From Kaistia sp. 32K (lineage in GTDB: Bacteria > Pseudomonadota > Alphaproteobacteria > Rhizobiales > Kaistiaceae): a stretch of DNA of 64,000 nt. Positions 18,721 to 27,700 of this stretch are shown one piece after another; positions within the stretch are counted from its first letter, which is position 1; every line of letters begins with the position of its first letter. The notes beneath the pieces were generated by a model that was not told the DNA's origin, made no database searches, and saw only the letters and a program-made list of their open reading frames with translations. Location: contig NZ_AP024269.1 of assembly GCF_016629525.1 (NCBI RefSeq), forward strand, positions 1,860,001-1,924,000, written 5' to 3'. The translations under genes and the position numbers were made by a program.

Positions 18721-20034
18721 ATGAACGCCGAGCCGCGCATCCTGCGCACACAGGCTGAAGATACGCTGGCGCTGGAATTCGCCGCCGCCCGCACCGATCT
18801 GCCGGGTTCGCCGGCGATCGCCGCGGCGCGCGAGGCCGCCTTCGTCGCCTTCCAGCAGCTGGGCCTGCCGCATCGCCGCACCGAGCCCTGGCGCTATACC
18901 GACCTGCGCGCCCTGCTCAGGACCATTCCGCCGCTGGCGAATGGCCATGGCGCAGAGCCCGTCTCGCTGGCGGATCCGCTCCCGGGTCTCGATCGCGCGC
19001 GCCTCGTCGTGCTCGATGGCGTGTTCCGTCCGGATCTCTCCGATCTCGCAGGGCTCGACGGCGTGACCGTCCGACCGCTGGTCGAGCTGCTCCGCGCCGG
19101 CGACGCCTCGATCGGCCGTGAGATCGCGACGCTCAAGGACGCCGTCGTCTCGCTGAACACGGCGCTGATGACCGGCGGCGTCGTCATCGACGTTCCCGCC
19201 GGCGCGAAGATCGAGCGCGCGATCGAGATCGCGCATTGGACCAGCTCGGCCGTCGCCTCGCATGTCCGCAACATCGTCACCATCGGCGCGGAAGCCTCCG
19301 CCCGGATCCTCGAGACGCATGTCGGACCGGCGGATACCGCATACCAGGCGAATGTCGTCACCGAGGTTTCGGTCGGCGATCGCGCCAAGGCGGTCTGGGC
19401 CAAGCTGCAGACGGAAGGCGCCGCCGCCGTCCATCTCGGCACGCTCGCCGTTTCGATCGGCACGGAGACCGAGTTCGATCATCTCACCCTGATGACCGGC
19501 GCCGCGATCTCGCGCGCGCAGAGCTTCGTCACCTATACCGGCGAGAACGCCCGCGCGGGCCTCTTCGGCGCGACGATGGTGCGCGGCAAGCAGCATGCCG
19601 ACATCGCGCTCGGCGTCGATCACGCCGTGCCGAACGGCTCCAGCCGCGAGCTGTTCAAGGCCGTGATGGACGGCCGCGCCGAAGGCGTCTTCCAGGGCCG
19701 CATCGTGGTTCGCCCCGATGCGCAGAAGACCGACGGCCGGATGATGACGCAGGGCCTGCTCCTCTCCGAGGACGCCTCGTTCTTCGCCAAGCCGGAGCTC
19801 GAGATCTTCGCCGACGACGTCCAGTGCGCGCATGGCGCGACCAGCGGCGAGATCGACGAGGACATCCTGTTCTACCTGCTCTCGCGCGGCATTCCGCGTC
19901 CCGAGGCCGAGACCCTGCTGGTGACGGCATTCCTGGCCGAGGCGATCGAGGGCCTCGGCGACGAAGCGATCGGCGACGCCTTCGAGGCGATCGCCCGCGA
20001 GTGGCTGGCAACGCGTGGACAAGAAGCAGCATGA
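18721..20034 (+). CDS. sufD: Fe-S cluster assembly protein SufD
   Basis: 437 residues from the ATG at 18721, eight bases after GGGGGAG; the frame could be extended only to a TTG overlapping the sufC stop. SufD is the SufB paralogue that pairs with it in SufBC2D and helps iron entry. Marks: the N-terminal helical segment with LGLPHRRTEPWRYTDLR, the beta-helix core, and the C-terminal block HADIALGVDHAVPNGSSRELFKAVMDGRAEGVFQG. The later SEDASFFAKPELEIFADDVQCAHGAT carries the conserved Cys-His. The last codon overlaps the sufS start (ATGA), indicating translational coupling. Confidence 0.96.
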   Translation: MNAEPRILRTQAEDTLALEFAAARTDLPGSPAIAAAREAAFVAFQQLGLPHRRTEPWRYTDLRALLRTIPPLANGHGAEPVSLADPLPGLDRARLVVLDGVFRPDLSDLAGLDGVTVRPLVELLRAGDASIGREIATLKDAVVSLNTALMTGGVVIDVPAGAKIERAIEIAHWTSSAVASHVRNIVTIGAEASARILETHVGPADTAYQANVVTEVSVGDRAKAVWAKLQTEGAAAVHLGTLAVSIGTETEFDHLTLMTGAAISRAQSFVTYTGENARAGLFGATMVRGKQHADIALGVDHAVPNGSSRELFKAVMDGRAEGVFQGRIVVRPDAQKTDGRMMTQGLLLSEDASFFAKPELEIFADDVQCAHGATSGEIDEDILFYLLSRGIPRPEAETLLVTAFLAEAIEGLGDEAIGDAFEAIAREWLATRGQEAA

Positions 20035-21263
20035 GCGATTTGGGCGCCTATGACGTTCAGGCGATACGGCGGGACTTTCCGATCCTTTCGAGGACCGTGC
20101 ATGGCAAGCCGCTCGTCTATCTCGACAACGGCGCCTCCGCGCAGAAGCCGCAGGCGATGCTGGACGCGGTGGTGAAGGCCTATTCGGAAGAATACGCCAA
20201 CGTCCATCGCGGCCTGCACTATCTCTCCAACGTCGCGACCGACGCCTATGAGGCGTCGCGCGAGACCGTCCGGCGTTTCCTGAATGCCGGCTCGGTCGAC
20301 GAGATCATCTTCACGCGCTCCTCGACCGAGGCGATCAACCTCGTCGCCGCGTCGCTCGGCCAGATGGAGATCGGGGAGGGCGACGAGATCATCCTCTCGA
20401 TCCTCGAGCACCACTCGAACATCGTGCCCTGGCATTTCCTGCGCGAGCGCAAGGGCGCGGTGATCAAGTGGGCGCCGATCGCCGATGACGGCACGTTCCT
20501 CATCGACGAATTCGAGAAGCTGATCACGCCGAAGACCAAGATCGTCGCGATCACCCACATGTCGAACGTCACCGGCACGGTGGTGCCGATCAAGGACGTG
20601 ATCCGCATCGCCCACGCGCATGGCGTCAAGGTGCTGGTCGATGGCAGCCAGGGCGCCGTGCACCTGCCGGTCGACGTCCGCGATCTCGACGCCGATTTCT
20701 ACTGCGTCACCGGCCACAAGCTCTACGGCCCGACCGGCATCGGCGTGCTCTATGCCAAGAAGGCGCTGCTCGAGGTGATGCCGCCCTTCCTCGGCGGTGG
20801 CGAGATGATCCGCGACGTCACCGAGGACAACGTCACCTATGGCGTGCCGCCGCACCGCTTCGAGGCCGGCACGCCGCCGATCGTCCAGGCGATCGGCCTC
20901 GGCGCGTCGCTCAACTACATCGAGGGCATCGGCCGCGACCGCATCCTCGCGCATGAGGAGCGGCTGCGCGACTATGCAACGGAACGGCTTTCGGCGATCA
21001 ACAGCCTGAAGATCTTCGGCACGACGAAGAACAAGGGCGCGATCATCTCGTTCGAGATGGCGGGCGCGCACGCGCATGACGTCTCGACCATCATCGACCG
21101 CGAGGGCGTCGCCGTCCGCGCCGGAACCCACTGCGCCCAGCCGCTCTTGCAGCGCTTCGGCGTGACCTCCACATGTCGGGCGTCGTTCGGTCTCTACAAC
21201 ACGCTGGACGAAGTCGATCGCCTTGCCGATGCGCTGGTCAAGGCGCATGCTTTCTTCGCATGA
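20031..21263 (+). CDS. sufS: Cysteine desulfurase SufS (class II)
   Basis: 410 residues from the ATG at 20031, overlapping the sufD stop by four bases. SufS supplies sulfur to the SufBCD scaffold. The PLP-binding Lys is K230 in YCVTGHKLYGPTG, with HHSNIVPW and DGSQGAVHLPVDV around the cofactor. The catalytic Cys is in VRAGTHCAQPLLQRFGV, followed by the class II ending CRASFGLYNTLDEVDRL. No sufE or sufU sulfur-acceptor gene is seen in the operon, so the partner protein must be elsewhere. Confidence 0.97.
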   Translation: MSDLGAYDVQAIRRDFPILSRTVHGKPLVYLDNGASAQKPQAMLDAVVKAYSEEYANVHRGLHYLSNVATDAYEASRETVRRFLNAGSVDEIIFTRSSTEAINLVAASLGQMEIGEGDEIILSILEHHSNIVPWHFLRERKGAVIKWAPIADDGTFLIDEFEKLITPKTKIVAITHMSNVTGTVVPIKDVIRIAHAHGVKVLVDGSQGAVHLPVDVRDLDADFYCVTGHKLYGPTGIGVLYAKKALLEVMPPFLGGGEMIRDVTEDNVTYGVPPHRFEAGTPPIVQAIGLGASLNYIEGIGRDRILAHEERLRDYATERLSAINSLKIFGTTKNKGAIISFEMAGAHAHDVSTIIDREGVAVRAGTHCAQPLLQRFGVTSTCRASFGLYNTLDEVDRLADALVKAHAFFA

Positions 21264-21272
21264 GGATCTGAA

Positions 21273-21674
21273 ATGGACGATGCCACGCTGACCCGCGAAG
21301 AGACCGTCGACGCCGAGGGCCCGGAGACGACGCCGGTCGTCGCCGGCTCGGCTATCCCGGCCGAGGAGCTGGAGCGGCTCACCGGCGACATCATCGCCGC
21401 GCTGAAGACCGTCTACGATCCCGAGATCCCGGCCGACATCTACGAGCTCGGCCTGATCTACAAGATCGACGTCGACGACGACCGCAACATCGCGATCGAG
21501 ATGACGCTGACGGCGCCGGGCTGCCCGGTCGCCGGCGAGATGCCGGGCTGGGTCGAGAACGCCGTCGGCGCCGTTCCGGGCGTCGGCCGCGTCGACGTCA
21601 CCATGACCTTCGATCCGCCCTGGTCGCAGGACCGGATGTCGGACGAGGCGCGCGTCGCGCTCGACTGGTACTGA
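21273..21674 (+). CDS. sufT: SUF system Fe-S cluster assembly protein SufT (DUF59/MIP18 family)
   Basis: 133 residues. After about 30 acidic residues comes the DUF59 domain: IIAALKTVYDPEIPADIYELGLIY, then IEMTLTAPGCPVAGEMPGWVENAV with the conserved Cys, and VDVTMTFDPPWSQDRMSDEARVALDWY. SufT helps cluster maturation or carriage in the cytosol. It begins nine bases after sufS ends and continues the suf operon. The acidic N-terminal extension is variable among relatives. Confidence 0.93.
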   Translation: MDDATLTREETVDAEGPETTPVVAGSAIPAEELERLTGDIIAALKTVYDPEIPADIYELGLIYKIDVDDDRNIAIEMTLTAPGCPVAGEMPGWVENAVGAVPGVGRVDVTMTFDPPWSQDRMSDEARVALDWY

Positions 21675-21682
21675 GGTCCGCC

Positions 21683-22141
21683 GTGAGCATGGCGCCGCCG
21701 ATCACCGGGATTCTGGAAACGGCGATCTATGTCGACGACATAAAGCGCGCCGCCGCCTTCTATCGCGACATTCTCGGCCTGAAGGCGATGATCGCGGACG
21801 ACCGCCTCGTCGCCTTCGACGCGGGGCCGGCGAGCGTGCTGCTCCTGTTCCGGCGCGGCGCGACCTTGCAGGACGTGCACCTGCCGGGCGGCACGATCCC
21901 GGCGCATGACAGCAGCGGCCCCTATCATTTCGCGCTGCGCATCCCCAAGGGCCAGCTCGACGCCTGGCGCGATCATCTGGTCGCCAAGGGCGTCGTCATC
22001 ACCGCCGAAATGCGCTGGCCGCAGGGCGGCGAGAGCCTCTATTTCAATGACCCGGACGGGCATGTCGTCGAGCTGGCGACGCCCGGCATCTGGTCGAACG
22101 ATCTCGATCTGCCCGCAAGTGCCTTGCAGAACGGGATCTGA
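21683..22141 (+). CDS. VOC family (glyoxalase/bleomycin-resistance-fold) protein
   Basis: 152 residues. The start is GTG at 21683, six bases after GAGG; an ATG two codons on is the alternative. The single VOC module has its beta-alpha-beta-beta-beta repeats at LETAIYVDDIKRAAAFYRDI and HFALRIPKGQLDAWRDHL. The usual ending SLYFNDPDGHVVELATPG supplies the metal-ligand Glu. Such proteins are metal-dependent lyases, dioxygenases or binding proteins, and the substrate cannot be read from sequence. It sits between sufT and sufA, 8 bases after one and 53 before the other, so it is co-transcribed with Fe-S genes. That placement is not part of the standard suf set. Confidence 0.85.
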   Translation: MSMAPPITGILETAIYVDDIKRAAAFYRDILGLKAMIADDRLVAFDAGPASVLLLFRRGATLQDVHLPGGTIPAHDSSGPYHFALRIPKGQLDAWRDHLVAKGVVITAEMRWPQGGESLYFNDPDGHVVELATPGIWSNDLDLPASALQNGI

Positions 22142-22194
22142 AGGCCGATCTTAGGGCCGGAAGGGCGCTTCGCGCCGCGAATTGGAGATATGCC

Positions 22195-22572
22195 ATGGGC
22201 GTCCGTTCACGCTTCGCCGTGATGACCCTGACCGAGGCCGCCGCCGAGCGGATCCGCGAGATCGTCGAGGATTCCGACGAGCCGGTGCTGGGCCTGCGCA
22301 TCGGCGTCAAGAAGGGCGGCTGCGCCGGCATGGAATACACCATGAAGCCGGTCGCCGAGCCCGACCCGAAGGACGAGCGCATCGAGGGCCATGGCGCCAC
22401 CGTGTTCGTCGATCCGGCCGCCGTGCTCTACCTGCTCGGCACCGTGATGGATTTCGAGACCACCAAGCTCCGTTCCGGCTTCGTCTTCAAGAACCCGAAC
22501 GAGGTCTCGGCCTGCGGCTGCGGCGAGTCCGTCATGCTGAAGCCGGCCGAGGCGTCGGCCACCGCCGGCTGA
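22195..22572 (+). CDS. sufA: HesB/IscA-type Fe-S carrier protein SufA
   Basis: 125 residues, start ATG behind GGAGA. A-type carriers accept a cluster from SufBCD and pass it to target proteins. The three cluster ligands are all present: Cys43 (KKGGCAGMEY), Cys107 and Cys109 (SACGCGESV). The core FVDPAAVLYLLGTVMDFE and SGFVFKNPNEV is normal. The N-terminus is a few residues longer than E. coli SufA. It is the last gene of the suf operon; no clear terminator follows, but the 110-base gap before tenA is GC-rich with short inverted repeats. Confidence 0.95.
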   Translation: MGVRSRFAVMTLTEAAAERIREIVEDSDEPVLGLRIGVKKGGCAGMEYTMKPVAEPDPKDERIEGHGATVFVDPAAVLYLLGTVMDFETTKLRSGFVFKNPNEVSACGCGESVMLKPAEASATAG

Positions 22573-22683
22573 GCGCTAACGCGACGCTACCGTTCGGTTG
22601 ACGGGACGGCGGGGTGTTAACCCGGCCGTTAACCCGTCGCGGGCGGCTGCGTCTCTCCCCGACTTCCCTGCCATTCCCGCCCG

Positions 22684-23361
22684 ATGGAGACCGGTTTGCC
22701 GAGCCTGTTCGAACGCCTGAAATCCGACGCGAAGGCCGACTGGGAGGCCTATGTCCGCCATCCCTTCGTCCTCGGCCTCGGCGACGGATCGCTCCCGAAG
22801 GCGTCGTTCCAGCACTATCTGGTGCAGGACTATCTGTTTCTGATCGAGTTCGCCCGCGCCTATGCGATCGGCGTCTACAAGGCGCCGAACCCGCTCGAGA
22901 TGCGCAAGGCCTCGGCCGGCATGCACGCGATCCTCGACGAGACCAGCCTGCATCTGAAGCTCTGCGCCGAATGGGGCCTTTCGCGGGAAGCCGTTGAGAA
23001 CACGGCGGAATCGCGTGCGACGGTCGCCTATACGCGCTTCGTGCAGGAGGCGGGCCTGCGCGGCGACATGCTCGATTTGGTCGTTGCGCTGTCGCCCTGC
23101 GTCGTCGGTTACGCCGAGATCGGGACGGCGCTGGCCGCGTCCGGAACGGGCCTCGACGACGCCAATCCCTATGCCGCCTGGATCCGCGAATATGCCGGCG
23201 AGGGCTATCAGGACGTGGCGCGGCAGAGCCTTGCCCAGATCGACCGTCTCGCGGCATTGTCGATGACCGAGGCGCGCTATCCGCGCCTGCTGGAGATCTT
23301 CCGCCAGGCCGTCCGCCTGGAGGCCGATTTCTGGCAGATGGGCCTCGATATCGCCGACTGA
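22684..23361 (+). CDS. tenA: Aminopyrimidine aminohydrolase / thiaminase II (TenA)
   Basis: 225 residues. TenA hydrolyses damaged thiamin products (aminopyrimidines) for salvage into thiamin in the cytosol. The family marks are present: HPFVLGLGDGSLPKASFQHYLVQDY with the active-site Asp, the catalytic Cys139 in ALSPCVVGYAEIG, and the C-terminal Glu in RLEADFWQMG. No TPP riboswitch was found in the 110 bases upstream. Another thiamin gene, thiD, lies about 21 kb away. It is followed nine bases later by a TfoX-domain gene, likely co-transcribed. Confidence 0.93.
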   Translation: METGLPSLFERLKSDAKADWEAYVRHPFVLGLGDGSLPKASFQHYLVQDYLFLIEFARAYAIGVYKAPNPLEMRKASAGMHAILDETSLHLKLCAEWGLSREAVENTAESRATVAYTRFVQEAGLRGDMLDLVVALSPCVVGYAEIGTALAASGTGLDDANPYAAWIREYAGEGYQDVARQSLAQIDRLAALSMTEARYPRLLEIFRQAVRLEADFWQMGLDIAD

Positions 23362-23369
23362 GGAACCCG

Positions 23370-23720
23370 ATGAACGCCGATCTCGACTACCTCGCGGAAC
23401 TGTTCGAACCGGTCGGAAATGTCCGGATTCGCCGCATGTTCGGCGGCCTCGGCTTCTTCCGCGACGGGCTGATGTTCGGCATCTGGCAGGACGAGGTGAT
23501 CTATCTGAAGGTCGACGACGTCACCCGCGCGGCCTTCGAGGCGGAGGGCTGCGGGCCCTTCGTCTATGGCTCGAAGAACGGCCGCGATACGTCGCTTAGC
23601 TATTATCGGATGCCGGAGCGCCTGCTCGACGACACCGACGAACTGCGCCACTGGGCGCTGGCGGCGATCGACGTCGCCGTCCGGGCGAACGCCGCCAAGT
23701 CGTTGAAAAAGCGGAAGTAA
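23370..23720 (+). CDS. TfoX/Sxy N-terminal domain protein
   Basis: 116 residues with only the TfoX-N domain: LAELFEPVGNVRIRRMFGGLGFFRDGLMFGIW, then YLKVDDVTRAAFEAEGCGPFVYG and a basic tail SLKKRK. In gamma-proteobacteria TfoX/Sxy regulates competence with Crp. Short single-domain proteins like this are common in alphaproteobacteria and their role is not established. The start ATG is nine bases after the tenA stop. It is convergent with the next gene, with a 9-base gap. Confidence 0.85.
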   Translation: MNADLDYLAELFEPVGNVRIRRMFGGLGFFRDGLMFGIWQDEVIYLKVDDVTRAAFEAEGCGPFVYGSKNGRDTSLSYYRMPERLLDDTDELRHWALAAIDVAVRANAAKSLKKRK

Positions 23721-23729
23721 CGCGCGCTG

Positions 23730-24500
23730 TCAGGGCGAGAGCGGGATCGCCTTCAGCTCCTTCCTCGCCGTACCGAAGGTACCGAGCTGGTAGACGGAGG
23801 CGCCCGTCGCCTGGAAGGTGAACGGCTCGAACGGCTCGGCCAGCATCTTCTTCAGATAGCTTTCCCTCGCGACGCCGATCGTTACGTGCGGATTGAATTT
23901 CTCGCCCGCGGCATCTGTGACAAAGTCGTCGACATAGTCGATCAGGGATTTCTGGATGTCGTGGCCGCGGACCCGGCTGAAGAACGCGGCCGGGGTCCCT
24001 GTTTTGACCGTAAAGGGCGTGACGGCCTTGATGAGCTCATCCTGCAGCCGATGCAGATCGTCCGTCGGTTCGACGACGATGCCGGCCAGTCCAACCGGTG
24101 GCGACGGGATATAGTAGTATTTTATCGCCTTCAGCGTCCAGGTCGTCGGCTTCTCCTTGCTGAGGACCGCTTCCGCCGCCGCATAGACCTTGTCGAGATC
24201 GTCGGTGCGGACGAATTGCTGCAGAAGCGTAACGTGCGGATGGTGCGTCGCGTCGAGCGCAAAACCCTTCGGGAAGGATTTCAGCAGGCGCGCGTTGGCG
24301 TCCTTCGCATGCTGAAGCATGGTCGCGTCAGGTTCGAGCGCGATGTCGATCGCCGTCACAGAATCGGGTTTCGCGACGGCGCTGTGGTTCGTCCCGAGCG
24401 CCAGCGCCAGCCCGAGGCCGGCCGCCAGACCGGCCAGGATCAGGGCAGGCGCGCGCCGGGGGCGCCTCTCGGCTACGGGAAAGCTCTCGGCATTCCTCAT
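23730..24500 (-). CDS. Exported 2H-phosphoesterase-like protein (2'-5' RNA ligase superfamily)
   Basis: 256 residues from the ATG at 24500, seven bases after GGGAGAAG; the longer frame to 24593 lacks such a site. The N-terminus is Arg-rich, then hydrophobic (LILAGLAAGLGLALALG), a signal peptide or anchor. The mature part has two H-x-T motifs, HPHVTLLQQF (about residue 110) and NPHVTIGVA (about residue 205). Their spacing fits the bilobal 2H fold, whose members cleave 2',3'-cyclic or 2'-5' phosphodiester bonds. An exported location is unusual for the family. Function is inferred; the gene could also be a non-catalytic relative. No operon partner is seen. Confidence 0.7.
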   Translation of the reverse strand: MRNAESFPVAERRPRRAPALILAGLAAGLGLALALGTNHSAVAKPDSVTAIDIALEPDATMLQHAKDANARLLKSFPKGFALDATHHPHVTLLQQFVRTDDLDKVYAAAEAVLSKEKPTTWTLKAIKYYYIPSPPVGLAGIVVEPTDDLHRLQDELIKAVTPFTVKTGTPAAFFSRVRGHDIQKSLIDYVDDFVTDAAGEKFNPHVTIGVARESYLKKMLAEPFEPFTFQATGASVYQLGTFGTARKELKAIPLSP

Positions 24501-24635
24501 CGCTCTTCTCCCGCCATTGTTGCAGATCCGCAGGCGGGTTGTGCCTGCGCCTGAGAAGAATGGGCGCAGACAAAGCGTTTCAAGGCGCTTCACGCAATCG
24601 TTTGGGAGGGGGCTGCTACAACCTCCGAAGCAAGA

Positions 24636-24769
24636 CCCTCACCCAACCCTCTCCCGCAAGCGGGCGAGGGCTTTTCCGCCGGCGGACTTCATTGAAGCCT
24701 GCGTACGTCTATCCGCTGGCCTCCGCGGCGACACCCTCTCCCGCTTGCGGGAGAGGGTTGGGGTGAGGG
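24636..24769. repeat. Inverted repeat, CCCTCACCCAACCCTCTCCC type
   Basis: Arms at 24636-24660 and 24744-24769 are reverse complements over 25 bases apart from one extra G, and each is part of a hairpin built on CTCTCCCGC/GCGGGAGAG. The right arm lies inside the 3' end of the following minus-strand gene. This is a very common intergenic repeat in proteobacteria. Confidence 0.85.
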
Positions 24770-27700
24770 ACTTTGGACCTCAGCGCCAGTTCCGCCACCG
24801 CCGTGTTGTCGACCTTGCCGGAGCCGAGCAACGGTAGTCTTTCCACGAAGACCAGGGCGCGCGGCAGCATGATCTCCGACAGGCCGCGGCTTCGGACGAA
24901 GCGCTGGAACTCCGCGAGGTCGGCGTCGGGCCGCTCGGTCACCAGCACGATCTCCTCGCCCTTGCGCTCATGCGGCACGGCCGCCGCCGCCGTGGCGTGG
25001 TGCGGCCAGAATTCGCTGGCGAGCGCCTCGATCGATGCCAGCGACACCATCTCGCCGCCGAGCTTGGCGAAGCGCTTGGCGCGGCCGGAGATGGTGATGA
25101 AGCCGTCGTCGATCGTGACGATGTCGCCGGTGTCGTACCAGCCGTCGACCGGCGGCTCGAGTTGCCCGGGCGCCTCGGCGCGGTAGTAGCCGCGCATGAC
25201 GTTGGCGCCGCGAACCAACAGCTTGCCGCCTTCCTCAATGCCGGCGACCGGCTCCAGTTTCGTCTCGATGCCCGGCAGCGCTCGACCGACCGAGCCGGGG
25301 CGGTTCGCCATCGGCGTGTTGATCGCGATGACCGGCGCGGTCTCGGTCGTGCCATAGCCTTCCAGCAGGCGGATACCGAACTTTTCCGCCCAGACGCGGC
25401 GTGTCTCGGGCTTCACCCGCTCGGCGCCGGCGAAGACGTAGCGGATCGAATAAAAGTCATAGGGGTGCGCCATGCGGGCATAGCCGGCGAGGAAGGTGTC
25501 GGTCCCGAACATGATGGTCGCGTTCACGTCATAGGCCATCTCCGGCACGATCCGGTAGTGCAGCGGCGACGGATAGAGCATCTGGCGGACGCCGGAGAAG
25601 AGCGGCAGCAGGCAGCCCGCCGTCAGGCCGAAAGCGTGGAACAGCGGCAGCGCGTTGAGGACGACGTCCTCGCCGGAGAAGTCGACCACGCTCGCGATCT
25701 GCTGGCGGTTCGCCTGGATGGCGTGATGGCTGAGCGAGACACCCTTCGGCGTGCCTTCCGAGCCCGAGGTGAAGAGCACGACGGCCTCGGCCTCCGGATC
25801 GGTCGGGCGCTGGAAGGCGACACGGCTCAGGAAGCGCGGCGCGACGCCGCCCGCCATGGCGAAGAGCTTGCGACTGAGGCCGATCTCGCCGCGTAGATCC
25901 TCCAGATAGACGATGCGGGCCCGTTCGCCGAGCGTGTCGATCAGCGGCTGCAGGCGGCCCTTCTCGATGAACTGGCGCGAGGTCAGCACGAGATTCACCT
26001 CCGCCGCGCGACAGGCGGCGTCGACCGAGGCCGGCCCGGCGGAGAAATTGAGCATGGCCGGGATGCGGCCGGTGACCTGCAGTGCGAAGAAGGTGACGAC
26101 GGCGGCGGTCGTGTTGGGGAGCAACACGCCGACCCGTTCGCCCGGCGCGCTCATCGCGGCGAAGGATTTGCCGAGCGCGAAGGCGCCGCGAAGGATGGCG
26201 GTGTAGCCCACGGGGTTCCGCGTGACGTCCTCGATCAGCGGCCGCTTGCCGTTGATGTGGCGGGCGCGGATCAGGCCGTCGAACAGCGTCTCGGCCGCCG
26301 GGCTGGTCTCGTAGACCATCTCGGTCATGATCGCCTGCAGATGATGGCCGGCTTCATGCCGGCGCTTGCGCCCGACCAGGCCCGGCGTCAGTTCGATCCG
26401 GCGCGGTGGCAGGACCGTCATCGAAATCTCGGGGAACAGCCGCTGCCGCACCTTGCCCTTCAAGCGCGAGAAGATCGTGTACTGCGCGCCGTCGATGCGG
26501 ACCGGGATGATCGGCACGTCGGAGAGCGCGGCGATCATCGCGGGGCCGTCATAGACCTTCATCAGCGCGCCGGTGACGGTGATGCGCCCCTCCGGGAAGA
26601 TCACCAACCGGCGGCCTTCCTTGACCAGCTTCACCATCTTGCGGACGGTAAAGGGGCTGGTCGGATCGACAGGCACAAGGTCGAAGAACAGAAAGGCTGG
26701 CTTCACCCACCAACGGGTGGCGATGTATTTATTGATCGCGAAGACGGGCTTGCCCGGCAGCATGCAGCCGATCAGCACCGCGTCGATGAAGGAGGTGTGG
26801 TTGACGACCACCACGGCGGCGTCGTCGCCCTCGCCATAGTGCTCCAGGCCCTTCACGCGGGCGCGGAAGAGGATCTGCATCAGCCGATGGCCGATGGCCT
26901 TGATCAGCTCGTCCGGCACGAATTTGAGGCAGATGACGGCTGCCACGACATTGGCGAGGCCGAGCCAGAACAGGAGCTGCAGCGTCGTGACGCCCGCTGC
27001 CAGCAGTCCGGCGGCGAGGCCCGTGCCGATCACCATCAGCGCCGAGTTCATGATGTTGTTGCCGGCGATCGCGGCCGAGCGCTCGCGCTCGTCGGCGCGC
27101 GACTGCAGCAGCGCATAGAGCGGCACGGTGAAGAGGCCGCCGCCGAAGGCGACGCCGACGAGGTCGACGAGAACGCGGATGCCGGCCCAGGAGGTGATGA
27201 AGGCGCCGAAATCGAGCGCGCCGCCGGCGCCGACCGCGCCGAGCGCGGTGGCGGCATGCGACAGGTCGACCATGAAGGCGGCCATGACGAGCGCGCCGAT
27301 CGGCGTATGCCGGGCCGAGATACGGCCGGCGAGCAGTTTTGACGTCGCGGCCGAGCCGAGCGCGATGCCGACCACGAAGGCGGCGACCAGCAAATTGGCG
27401 ACGATCTCGTCGACCTTCAGCGTCGATTTCGCGAAGTCGGGGAAGACCGACATCACGATCAGGCCGATCATCCAGAACCACGAGATGCCGGAGACGGCCA
27501 GGAAGAGGGTCCGCTTGCGACGGATGGCGGCGAACGCGTCGCGGCTCGATCCGAACAGCGAGAATTGGAAACGCCCGGCGCCGGGAGCCGGCGGCGCGGA
27601 CGGCACGAAGAAGGCGGCGATCGCGCCGACAAGCGCGACGGAGACGAGGCCGACGATCGCGATCCACTTGCCGCCGAGGCCGACGGTCAAGCCGCCGAAC

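Noticed and set aside
22573..22683. Possible TPP riboswitch before tenA
   Set aside because: No CUGAGA or thi-box core; only short GC-rich inverted repeats such as GTTAACCCGG.
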